From NCBI GenBank assembly GCA_935421135.1, contig OW285188.1, positions 15,105,233-15,169,232 of the forward strand: a stretch of DNA of 64,000 nucleotides, read 5' to 3'. Positions 50,001 to 62,118 of the stretch are shown in pieces. A model generated the notes under the pieces. That model had not been told where the DNA came from. It made no database searches and saw only the letters and a list, made by a program, of their open reading frames with translations. The stretch comes from Bugulina stolonifera (lineage: Eukaryota; Bryozoa; Gymnolaemata; Cheilostomatida; Bugulidae). A program made the translations under genes and the position numbers. How positions within the stretch are numbered: the stretch's first letter is position 1; every line of letters starts with the position of its first letter.

Positions 50001-53000
50001 CAATATAGATTTTCTTTGGGTACCCCATTTTAACAATAATGTAGGTTTCAGAATTACTTTGCTAAGAGTTGTTCTTTGAACTGAGCTAAAAATCATTAGC
50101 TAAAATTATAAAAATAGTGCTTGATTATTGTATATTGTGTTGTAATCTGTGTATGTATGTGCATTTTTTACTTAATACTATAAAACTTATCACAGTTATT
50201 ATGACTTGTTATCATGCTGTTATTTAGGGTTGGAAAAATCTATTTATTACAATGAACAGGATCCTACAGCTTTGAATTATATAAGAATAATATTACTGAA
50301 AAAGGATGCAAGGAATCTTTACCTGATAATTTATCAAGCTAGAATTTGCATAATTTTGTTTTAACAATTCTATAACAAAAACCAATTATTCAACAGTTAT
50401 AGGTGAACCTGTTAAGTTGGCACCATTATAATACCTGCTCTAGCCAATAAACACTACGATCATGGGTCATATTCAGTATGCCTCAATCTCTTTTACATAC
50501 CATAAATATTTTTATCAAACAAGTAAATTTTATAGCAAATAAAATATTTTCAAGTGGGAGTATCACTACATAAATGCTGTAAACGTATGTATTCAAACCA
50601 CTGGCCCAGTTTTACGATTACGATCAACAGTAAGTATACTGATCAGAATTATTTTAATGCACAATAATATATCGACTATTCTACCAAATATTTATTATTC
50701 ACCTTTTGTCTGGTTTACAAAAATATTAACAATAATTACTACCCATTATTATATCCAGATCAAAGAGTATGGCGTTTAGCATATTTTCAGAAATGTGGTA
50801 GATTAACACCCATATCATGTTATGGTTCTTCTCATTGGAGAATTAATATATCCTTTTCACCAATTAGAACCAGGAGGGAGCCTTTTTATTATCCCTTCCC
50901 CAATCTTTTGTTTTATAACAATATAGATTAAAGTGGTTTTGGTGGCCAAAACAAAAGAAAACTGGTATATTCTAACCATAAAAACGTTAATTTTTTTAGC
51001 AATATTTTGTTTTTGCAAGACTACAAATAACAAAACCTTACCAATCTCTTGCTAATATGATGTACTGTGTACATCATAAAGGCACTATATTGATCTGGAA
51101 TGTACATGTAGTATTTCCAACAAAATAAAAATATTTAAGTACTAACTAGCATTTATGTTTGAAGTAGTCATTTTCCTCCAATAGTTTCAATTTTGCACCT
51201 GGTAATATTTCATTTGCTTTGTGTATAAATATAACTTAATACATGTAAAATGAACTGTTATAGCATCCATAATCGTACTGTATTTCCAAACCGAGAGAAC
51301 CTTTGTTTAGCAATACCAAATAGGATTAATGAGTTATTGTAATTAAAAGATATTACCCTTAAGTTTTGACGCAATCAAATGATTATTTGATTATTTCAAC
51401 ATTGAACAATGGCTCATATCCATGCATTATATGATTTTGAATTGTAATCTATTTCCTATATAAATTCCATAGCTACAAGGCTTAATACAAGTCTATCATG
51501 TACGCGTGTAGTCTATCTGTAGCCTATCTGCTTATTATAAAATCATAAATAAAAATATAAGCTAATCCTGTTCTCTCAACGAGCCAGAAAATATGTCTAA
51601 AAGTGACCTTGATGTATTTTCATCTAGTGTCCCGGTTTAAAATGTTTTATGAGAATACATTTTTGCTGCAAAATGCTTGGATATAACCGAAAAAGAAGCA
51701 GGGAAATTATCACTGTTAGATAGTAGAGATCTGAAGTAGAAAAATCTCTTCGTATTAATTGTGCCATTGTGAGCCAACAAATGTTATGATTAAAATAATA
51801 CGAATAGGAAACAATTCAGTAAGGAAATACTATAATTAAATAAAGCATACCGGAACCAATAGCTGGTTATTGAAAAGAACAAAATATACAAATCGAATAT
51901 CAGTAGCAATCCTACAAAAATAGAAAAAAGCATTATGTTCAAAGAATATCAACAGAGAAGAGTATTTACCTGTGAGATCTCCTCCGTCAGTGGCTTCCAG
52001 TCAGCCCCAGTGAAGGTAAACTCATCTGTGAGTATGGTCACCTTCATCCAGTTGTAGTGGTTAAGGAGGGTGATGAGGGCTGCAGCAACAGTCGAGTCGG
52101 TGCTCTTAGTTCTAGCAAATGTTGGATATTCCTCTTTGTTGCTCACTTCAGCATCTGAACAGTACTGGAAATACATGGGAGATCTTATTCATTTCTCTTC
52201 GGAGTTATCAACACTTAGAGTAGATAGAGCATGATGTATTGAATAAAATATGGTGCAAATGTAACTACAGCATGAGCGTAATGCAGCCAATGCAAGCATT
52301 TTACACATATACACAATGAATGTTGCAGATTACAGCACCACAAAAGGTATTATCGACAACTTTTCACCATAGTCTTGTAGATATTCAATTTCACCTGGGA
52401 ACCCAAAAGAAATTCTGGAATGTAAATGGGCTGCTGTCTCTCACTGCACCTTATAATTAATTTGGTTTATGCTAATCAATTAGCCTACAGACCTGCTACA
52501 GGATACATGTGTTTAGTCAAGGTGCAGTATACTGCCCTATGCTGTTATCAAGACACGAAGCACTTGTCAGCACATGTCAAAATTTTGATGTAACTAAATC
52601 TAAGCATTGTATTGACATTTTGCTGGTGAGATAGCAATTGAAAATGCTCAAATGTAGCCTTCTTTAATTACTCTTTTTTTTTGTGAAAGTTGATCTAATC
52701 TGAGTTGTCATTTCTAATAAAACATGCACTGGTAGAGTATGCTATTAGTACATCTCAGTACATATTATTGTTACAAGAATAAAAAGGTAAAACATCTTAA
52801 GGGCATCCCCTCACTCTGGTTACCAAAGCATACTAACTAGAAACAACTAGTTATTAATATTAGGCTATTATTAATAAGGATATATTTTGGCTGTGCCTGC
52901 TTTTAACATTTAAGAAAATATCAATATTGATATTTATACAAATTAGTTTTGACGCTTTGTTGCATAATTCAGCTGTCTGTAGAATATGAATCTACATAAT

Positions 53001-55500
53001 TACTATAGGCGTTATACCTAGTTTCTTCCAAAATATGATGTTATGAATGACTGAATCTCGTATGCTTATTATACTTTGTGTGTATAGAGAGGTTATATAT
53101 TACAGACAATGCAATGTCGCAGCTTGCATTCTATCCATCACTAAAATGTTCATTATTATATATTATGCATGCCTACAGAATTATTGATACATGTGTGCAT
53201 ATTTATACAAATATTAGTATTGTTATTATACTCACATATGATATCATTGCTCTGTCAAGAAGGCCGGCAATCTTGGCTTCTGATACGCAGGAGAATGGTG
53301 GTCCAATGATAGCTGAGACGTTGTGCTGTCTGTAGAGCCGAGAAGTCTGAGTCGCACTTAATACGTTGTATCCATTTGTCTCCGCTACTATGACTTGAAG
53401 CTAAATGTTAAATAAATTGAACTTTGTAGAATAAAATTTACATTTAAAACATGATAAAAAGCTTTGCTGTGGTACAGAGGAAGAGTCTGTATCCTGAGAA
53501 CGACAAGCATCTTGACAATCCAGAACCACATAAAGGTTGTGATTTGAATATGTCAGGTTTCCCCATCATGTCTTCAGTTCCTCTACACTTACTGAAAGCA
53601 GCAGTTGACAGTTTAATTTTACTCTTCAGACTGGAGAAGTTACTTCTGTTACAGAGAAGGTAGAAGAATGGAAATGGTACGATCACTAACTTATTACAGG
53701 TACGAATAAACTATCAACTAAATTCAAAACGTGTTCTAAAGTTTATGAATTTGTAAGATTTATGATACACTACCAACAGTAGTTGATAGTTCTATTAATA
53801 ATATTTTGTTTGTTGTTTTCAATGGCTGATAATATTCATAACCACACAATCAATCAGATCTTATGTCTCTGACAACAGAACTTTCCACTTGGCTTAGGTA
53901 GAAAGTTGAATCTAGGATATCCAGGATTTAATATGACAGACAGTAGTGGAGAGAATGAATGAGTAAATGAGTAAATAATATCTATAGCACCCAATGAGCG
54001 TAAAGCCGTAAATAACTCACATTGTGATTAGGTAGTATGTCTGTGCGGTTGTTTATTTCCTCTAAGGCTACTGTTAAAGCACCATCATTGAAAAATGAAG
54101 ACTGTGGTTCAGAGAAGATGCCCTCCTTGCCCATATGTCTGTTAGAGACGTCACCAGATGTGATGTAGCCTATCACAATATTCTCTTTATTGTTGTCTAT
54201 TTCCGCATCAGATGGCCACTTTTCTTTAATACTAACTTTTTCTTGCAGCAGACTCGCTTGGTCATACCTTGAAACTGTAAACATTTAGAGCTGCTATAAT
54301 GGTGACAGGATGTCAAAATGATACTAATCTTGAAGTATTCGCAGTAATTTTGGTTTTGGGCATCACAGAGAATTTGTGGGAATAAAATGTGTAAAAACTG
54401 GATTTTTATATAATTAGGATTCCCATAAGTCTAATCAAAGAACACCGAAGAAAGTTGGAGTCATCAATAAAATTAATCTGATAAAATGCTTCCAGCGAGT
54501 TAGTCATTAATTTTAACCAAATATATTTACTATGAATCACCGTGTGAAACTAACTTTTGGGAAGCAAAGCTAAGGTGAACAAATTTTCCATAACAAGTAA
54601 AAACACTATAAAAAGAAACATAATATTACATAACATTATTTTCCTTCACTCGCGTAACAAATACTGTAGTGTGTGATAATGCTTTAGGATGCATTTTGTA
54701 GAGATGCATTTTTTAAATTTGAATAGATTTGAATAGGTAGTTAGTCTATAATGTATTTAAATCAGTTGGAAACCAGTCAATTTTATCATTTAAAGCAAAA
54801 TTTGTAACCTAAAAAACTTAACTGTCAACGGTAAATTGAAATGTAAACTGTGAGAAAAAGTTTTTTGTCACCGTTCTGTCGCCAACAGAAGCGTTTTGAA
54901 TGGGGAATACTGTCTGCGTGTACATTTATGAGCACACATGAAGTGGCTTTAACACATTGATGACTTTTAGCGGTATTTAGATATTTTGTATCTGTAAGAA
55001 ATACCATCTTTGTGTAGGTGGAAGGATGGCATTTTTTGGAAGCCTACATATTTTACATTGTACAGCTTTCTCAAGAGAAGGGCATGAATGAACGAACACA
55101 CTTTGGTTTGAGTGAAATATTATCATGGCTCATACATAATGTAGAAATTTGTGTGACCATTTAATAATGACAGTTGGGAAAGGATGATTGGTAAAAGTGC
55201 AATATTGGAAAGTTAACCTCCATTGTATCTGTTCCAATCATAAAATCCTACGCGGAACCTAGTGGAAGGTAGAGCTGCTATTAATATTGTTTAGTCTGAT
55301 AGTCTGATGTGTCTATCATATGCGTATAAATATTTTATAGAGATGTAGAATAACTAGTACAACTAAAAATATTACTCACTTGGTGTCGTCAATGTAGGAG
55401 CAATTATCATATCCAAGGTAATAGGTAGGGATGAGGCACGCTGAGCATACGTCCCGTATAAACAGCACCCACAAATGAGTAAACTTTGCCACAGAGACAT
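35043..55500 (-). CDS. receptor guanylyl cyclase (natriuretic-peptide-receptor type)
   Basis: Exons: 55500-55380, 54274-54021, 53400-53236, 52164-51970, 49039-48913, 48060-47917, 46385-46347, 45975-45812, 44977-44833, 44362-44199, 43913-43790, 43265-43084, 41930-41754, 40636-40532, 40335-40264, 39973-39805, 39639-39478, 39304-39124, 38514-38374, 37747-37624, 37349-37268, 37152-36991, 36637-36447, 36234-36146, 35983-35843, 35559-35043; all phases match, 1378 residues. It makes cGMP from GTP on ligand binding at the plasma membrane. A signal peptide (about 1-19) leads into an ANF-receptor ectodomain ([38 protein letters not shown]). The membrane helix is about 550-571. The kinase-homology domain has VAVK (Lys648), but HGSLRSTN (739-746) replaces HRDLKxxN and GYG replaces DFG, so it is a pseudokinase. 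After a dimerisation helix ([15 protein letters not shown]), the cyclase domain has metal Asp970 and Asp1014, GTP-selecting Glu1010 and Cys1082, and Asn1089/Arg1093. An unusual tail of about 220 residues, rich in Ser and Asn, follows. Ligand unknown. Confidence 0.95.
35634..35711. repeat. 78-bp direct repeat, copy B
   Basis: The partner of 34643-34720, in the last intron of the cyclase gene. The two copies bracket the last coding exon (35559-35043). Confidence 0.9.
40509..40520. repeat. G12 homopolymer next to a cyclase splice donor
   Basis: Twelve G on the + strand, so a C tract on the gene strand, starting about 11 nt inside the intron after the donor at 40532/40531. Length is likely variable. 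Confidence 0.85.
44721..44731. repeat. G11 homopolymer in a cyclase intron
   Basis: Eleven G on the + strand, between cyclase exons 9 and 10. Confidence 0.85.
49040..51969 (-). other. long intron of the cyclase gene without further features
   Basis: This 2.9-kb intron, the largest in the gene, separates two ectodomain exons. It is AT-rich; I found no exon, RNA gene or structured repeat in it. Confidence 0.5.
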
Positions 55501-56600
55501 TTCTGATATCTAAAAGAGCAATTCATTAGAGCTATACACGACGTAAAGTTTTGAAGTCCCAGATGGACATCTAACTAGGAGATTGCTGCTAGGCATAGTT
55601 ATATCTATATATTATGTTATATACCATGTAACAAAGCCCCCCCCCCCCCCCCCCCCCCCCCGGGCACTGGTACACTTTTATGAAAAGGTCTTTACCACTT
55701 GAATTTCTATCAACAATGAAAGTCTATACCAAACTCTATATTAATACACAACTACTGGTAGGTTTCCATGTGTTGTAAAATTCTACTCTACTCAAAGTGT
55801 TAGGTGTAGCTGATGTTTAGTATATTACATGTATGTGTTTGTAATTCATTGTGTTTTGCAATTGCCATTTAGTTTTTCCGATAACCACAATTATTGGCTT
55901 CACACATCTTGTGGTAAAATCTAAATGCATGCCATGTGTGCAGTATAGCTCCTAAATTCTCTTATAATCTGCATTTACATCATTTACATCTGCATATTGC
56001 ATTGTGTTACATCGCTATGACCCTGTCTTTTGTGTAGGTCTCTGCTGAGTTCATTAGAAATTATACTAGCCCATCAGCTTCAAACTTTTCAGCAAATTTT
56101 CTAGGGTAAACGAATGGGTATATTATCAATATGATACACTCTTTCTTCATCCAAAATACTGATTTCATTTAGAGAGAATTATTTACAATGGCTCCGTTTT
56201 AAAACCATTCTATAAGTAGCTGAAAGTACATTCAAATGATCAAGTTTATAGACTAAATGAAAATAATTGTTAATATGTTTTAATGTCACTCTTGTAACAG
56301 ATTGCATAATTTTTAAAATACGACGGTGATTATATAAAGTCGCACATTCACTTAAATTTATCATTAAAGTTACAATATTACGTATAATTATAATAAATCT
56401 ATTCAAAATACAATTTGTAAAAGTAATAATGCCATGAGCGCACTTAGAATAATCGGATTATTGTTATTATAATATAAATTAAAATCTTCAAAACGATGAA
56501 ATAATTTAGAAAAATTCATCAACTGCATCTGCAGGGCATCACAAAGGAAAACTTACTCACGCTGCTTGCAAGTAGTTATTTAGTGGCAGTATTTATTTTG
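55501..56600 (-). promoter_or_regulatory. 5' region of the cyclase gene with a candidate non-coding exon border
   Basis: Directly before the cyclase ATG there is an acceptor-like CTCTTTTAG (ending about 55508 on the gene strand), which suggests a spliced 5' UTR. Upstream, AAGCAGC|GTGAGT at 56561/56560 is a strong donor that could end the matching non-coding exon. The start of that exon is not visible. The C35 tract lies in the intron so defined. Confidence 0.35.
55637..55671. repeat. C35 homopolymer
   Basis: Thirty-five consecutive C followed by GGG, about 140 bp upstream of the cyclase start codon. On the gene strand it is a G35 run, able to form G-quadruplexes. The exact length may be a sequencing or assembly estimate. 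Confidence 0.9.
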
Positions 56601-56985
56601 TTGAGAGAAAATTATGCTGAGTTAGTTAGAGTAATAGTACATAATAGTATGATGAGAGGGTTATGATGCACTCTATAACAATTTATCATATTTGTCATAC
56701 TATCTTAACCAGCTGTATAATAACATAATGCATTGTTGAATTGTTTTCTTTTGAGCCCAGATAACAAACGATGTATTGTAAGTCGTAATGCTACATGATT
56801 TCCAAACTGATATTATTATGTCCAATGAATGTCTACATGATAATGTGTGTAATAGGAAGTTACTGTACCTATTTAGTGTATTATTACCTATCGGATTATT
56901 GATACAGTATGTAGTATGTACCAATTCACTATATATTCCAGCTCGATTGCATAATTAAAATATTATATACTATAGCAATTCACTT

Positions 56986-57068
56986 GCTATACATGACCAT
57001 AGGGTAGGCTAGATATACTGTAATGTACACATGCTGCCATACATGAGCATAGAGTAGGCTAGATATAC
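56986..57068. repeat. 33-bp direct repeat, two copies 50 bp apart
   Basis: Copy 56986-57018 and copy 57036-57068 share CATACATGASCATAGRGTAG and the following GCTAGATATAC, with three mismatches. Confidence 0.8.
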
Positions 57069-60000
57069 ACAGCCATTGTTAGTTTTGTAGAATTGAATCA
57101 TTTCCTACGAATGTCAACTTTTTGTGTAACAGAAGATTTTAAGAAATACCAGTTCTAGCTAGTAATGGTAGTAATGGCACTGCTGACTACAGGATGTGGT
57201 ATATTCGGACCTACTATATCAGCAATCAGTAGCTAGCAGTGATAATAGTGTTAGACAGCAGTCATAATATTTCCCCATTTTATTCCATAAATAATATAGA
57301 ATGGTTATCATAATAATGATAATATATTATCATAATAATTATATTAAAAGGCCAAGCTATGTTGGACGTGAGTGAGTGAGCTAACAGCTATCATTGCCAG
57401 AACTTATACAAGATTAGATCTGTAACACTATGCCACATGTAGGCCTCTGTGTACATTTCATGTGTTGTCTTATCTACAATTATTTGTTAATATTTTGGAA
57501 CATTTCAAAGGGACATTGTTAAACCGAAGACTTTGACCAATCCGCTGTTACATAAAATCCTTGTATTTGACCTTGACCTGCACCTTCTAGAAGCAATTAT
57601 TATCGTTTGTCCTTCATTTCCATAGTTTTAGTCTTGAATGTCAACTAGATGTCGACTTATACTATTATTTTGAAAAGTCAGCCCTTACAGAGAGAAAGTC
57701 ATGATGTCAAGGCAATGGAGTTAGTGTAGGGCCGAGTATACTAACGATCAACACTGTACGCATATCATAGCATGTGTTGGTCTTATGCTGTACTTTGAAT
57801 AGTTAAATCTGTAGCCTCCAGCGTTCTAAGTAATTGGTTCCAATGATTCAATGCAATTTCTATTTGTTAAAAATGCATCAGTGAATGCACACAATTGTGT
57901 ATCATCTGCACATGTGCATCTACAAGTATTTATCAAACAAAATAAAAATTGTATCTCTACAGCATCATAACAAGCTCAGCTACTAGCAACCTGATGATTT
58001 AGTTCCTTTTCCAGAGATTTCCATGCAGCAGTTGGGGGATTACTGAATGTTGCATCCTCAATTATTATTACTGCAAACTTCAACCTGGCTGCTCAATCAC
58101 TGTTATTTATTTATTTATTATGGATAAGATACATTTCAGTGTTTACGCACTACAAGGCACACATATGTTGTGCAATAATTGATGGATAGATGGTTAAATA
58201 TATAATATATTAGGCTAGTAATGGGGTTAGGTGCTGTAAATATAGCCATGGTTTGGTTGTATTGGCATCTCAAAAGACCTCAGTTGGTTTCTTCTGCCTT
58301 CCCTGGTTTGTATTCAGTAAAAATATGTTGAAAGAGGGCGCTATTGCCAACACAAATAACTTTCCACAAACAATATATTTTACTACAATATTGCTGCTGC
58401 AATAGCCAACATGGTGTTGAAAAGTTTATTTTCTTGGGAGATGAAAGGAAAAACATTGCACTTTTACTTGTGAAAGTTAGCTTGTGGATTTATAAAATTA
58501 TGCACACATGTCAGCAAAAAACTAAATAATCAGAATAAATGGATATAGATGAGTCAGACTTAAGGTTTGCACTGATGACATACAATTTGGAAGACATTAC
58601 ACGCTGTAATATGTTGTACCATGTGAGGCGAAGCGAAGTGCTTCGACGACTGGTAGCTAGAATGGAAGTCAGATAGAGACACAAGTATAATAAATTAACT
58701 AATTGATACATTCACTCAGACTAACGATTCTTTGTCATTAACTGTAGTAGCAAAGTTTAATAGAGTATTAAAGCATGACAATGGTATAATACAAGTGGCT
58801 CAAAATTTCGTGAACCTACAAACTATAACTCCTCAGGGAACTGCGTGCGGTAAAATCAGATAATCGTGTACTGTGCGCTAATGTAGTAGAATAGTACGAG
58901 TGCACTGCTGTTGGTTGCACACAACATGAATTAGAGGCAGTTGTTTTATTTTTACACACTTGACTCTGCTGAAAAAAAGTGCATCAATATGCCTCCCTCC
59001 TGTACATGTTAGTTATATATCCCAGCTTTAGAGTTCTCTACCGGGCTTGATGGTTATAACATGTATAACTTAGGTTCGCGCACTCATCAGCGTCGATGGA
59101 GAGCTTAGAAACTAGGCTAGACTGGGTGTCACCAGGGTTCCAGTTACAACTTCTATGTATTTTGAATTTTTATCTACATGCATGTTTCTACATGTACATC
59201 TATATTAATAGTAGATAGAGTGTGAGTGTTAGGATTATATATTGACACTTGATGCTACTTATGCTTTAAGATCAGGCATTGGTACAAGTCCAACAAGGTG
59301 CCCTTTTGAGTTAGTAGAATGATATAAAGTGAAAGTTTAAGGTCAGAATTGACCTCTAAGTAATTTAATAATTCTAAAAGAGCATATTATGGGAAAGTGC
59401 ATTCCTCATGTAATTGGAAGATTCACAACTCATACATGTAGATTAGAGAATGCAGGCATTGCTATAGTTGTGATATGCATACTGACTTGTAGCGCATGCG
59501 CTGCATACATGTATATTAATACACTGTATTCTTTGGTTGTTAGAAATATGGAGTTAAATAATCTTTTAGTAAAATATAAGTTATAAGTACTTTGAGGGAT
59601 CCTAATAGAAACGGGGACTTCTGGTATATAATGTAGCAATATTAATTTTTATGTAATTAAGTCATTACCCAACCGAACAGCATCTATGTTTTATAATCTT
59701 AAGAAGATCGCATCTGGGTTTATGCCAAGTAAAGTTCTAGTCTAACTACTACAAACTGTTAACACAATGATTAGAAATTAAATTATTCAAAAAAAACTTA
59801 TATTCACAGCATTTACAAGATTTTAATTAAGTTGAGTGACAATTTTGTTTTCACATGAGGAAGCTACCAGCTTTCATTTACTTGTGGTGTGAATGATTGC
59901 ATTGATCATCATATCTGAGACATGGGAGAATCTATTGCAATGGTAGTCGTACCATGCTAAACGAGACAGTAAGTCAAAACTCCACTAATTTTAATAAATA

Positions 60001-62046
60001 AACATGATTATACCGAGCAGTAGGTAATGGTAATGGGAATATACAAGGTATAACTGAATTTATAATTTACCAATAGAAATATTATAAAACACAAGGCGCC
60101 TGTTACAGACCACGACAGACTTAAAAATTATTATACTGAACTCCTTTATATGTACTTTGACTATTGTATATGAATTACAGTGTATTGTGTTTAGCCTACA
60201 TGCATTTCTGTTTCATTTTGTAAACTATTAATTATCGAAATTTTTCATGGTTACTGAGCAAAGTCATAACTTTTGAAAAATCACTGTTTCATAAACGGGG
60301 GAAATTACCTGTGAAAAGTTTTATGTTGAACCAAATTTATTGTAGCAAATATTTTATTGAACACATACTATTATAATCTCTTAATGCTTACATGCTAATT
60401 TATTGTCTAAAATATTTTATAGATGGTACGTGTATGTTACATACTTTACTGATTTACTTATAAAAATGCCGAAAGATAATAATCAATGTGGAATAATCAT
60501 ATTTATGGGTTCCAAAATAGATCGCCTGTGTAATTGAAATGGTACGCTGTATAATCACATTGAGCTAAGAAAAATCATAGAAGATTTATTGCTGTCCAAA
60601 AACACCAGATTTCAATATATTTGTGGCAAAGAATCTAGACACAGGTGCAAAAGTAAAATAACAACCAGTGGTTACAGTTCTGAAAGCACCAGAGAATCGG
60701 TTAAAACTACAATATGCATTGATTATATAATAGAGCTTATATAGATTCATAAAGCACGCTGAAAGTCTGATTGAATTATGTGTGCAAGAAAGAATTTTGC
60801 TTACCAACTTAGCCTTTTAATTTTCTCATTTTTCTTGATTAAAAATTCATTAATTCCAATTTTCTGTGAGTAAACCAAGTTAATGTATAATTTATTTTTA
60901 TGAAACCACACTTTTCTGTATTACGTTACATAATATTTGCTAAAAATTTATTAGCTAACCACACCAAGCCTCTGAATAATTATCCATATTACGGTCGCAA
61001 TAATAATGCTATTCCAATATTAAATTTCAATATTCCACCTCATTTATTATTTTGTTAAATAGAGTTCATATTCATAGAGATAAATAAATGTTACTAATGT
61101 TACTAACATGGATTTCATTCTGTACTCAGTAGATCAATCATTTGTGTACTCAAGAATAGCTAAACTAAAGATGGTCAAAATACTATGTGAACATGATTGC
61201 TAGACTCATACAGCAGTTAATTGTAATGACTGACTAGTCTATTAGAATAGTACACACTTGATATACGTAAATACCAACTAGAATATCTGTTGTACTACAC
61301 ATTTGCTAGTAAATTAACTTAATTTTAGCTTAATGCTTAAAATGTATGATCTTGAATTACATGTATATATTATCCTAAATTAAACAATTTCTTATATAGA
61401 TAAGTATCAATATCAACCAGGATTGACTAATGCCAGGTTTATATGATGTTAGCAGGCCGAATAACAACAACAAATCGAGGGATATTATATGACGTTATTT
61501 ACATGTGACCAAATTTTCTTGTTGTGAGTTCTGAAATAGAATATTTGTAAATTCGAAAACAAATAGAAATATTATACAATCCATGTCATCGCGAATGTAA
61601 TCTAAAAATTAAATTACCTGAAATTAGATATTTGATGACCTTACTGGATTTCGTGTCATTGCTAGCATATCATGCCCATCTGCACAATAGTTTAATTTAT
61701 TCTCTATCACAATATCTTCCTCTTACATTATGTTACTGAGGGCTCAATTTGAAAACTTTTATGGTTTGTAGTGATAGATTTTAAACTAAATAAGTGCATC
61801 GGTCATTCACAACTGTGGTCATTTTTTTATATTCACTTCATAGCCTGCATTTCGAGCTGCGTGTATGGCTAACAGTCAATTTGACCAGTTATACAACTAT
61901 ATTTATATGGTAGGTCACCACTTATCATATACATACATGTACATGTATGTCTCACACTCTGCAGGCGTAATACACAATGTATGCATGTATATATGCATGT
62001 ATGCATACTTGTTAGCCACTAATATATTGACTATAATATTACTTAC
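57069..62046. other. about 5 kb without a supported gene
   Basis: AT-rich DNA. Open frames are short, overlap on both strands and lack family signatures. No tRNA, rRNA or clear mobile element is recognised. A stretch around 57295-57350 is a partly self-complementary AT run. Confidence 0.5.
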
Positions 62047-62118
62047 CTACATATATTCTGTTCCCTCTCGTTGATAGGTATCACTCTCGAACACTCTCTT
62101 CTTATTCCATTCCAAATC
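62047..62118 (-). other. candidate minus-strand exon (non-coding or of an unknown gene)
   Basis: 72 nt bounded by a strong acceptor (TTGTTTTGCTGTAG) and a strong donor (TGTAG|GTAAGT). Two of three frames are open apart from a TAG at the very end of one. About 1.1 kb upstream on the same strand, another good donor (TTCAAG|GTAAGT at 63197/63196) ends a short exon-like segment. These could be 5' UTR exons of the guanylyl cyclase or belong to a gene starting beyond the window. Confidence 0.3.

Noticed and set aside
53444..53686. Overlapping open frames of 70-80 codons on both strands between cyclase exons 2 and 3, with splice-like borders on the minus strand
   Set aside because: Inserting the segment between the two flanking exons would break the frame, while direct joining reproduces the conserved ectodomain sequence. 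No family signature.
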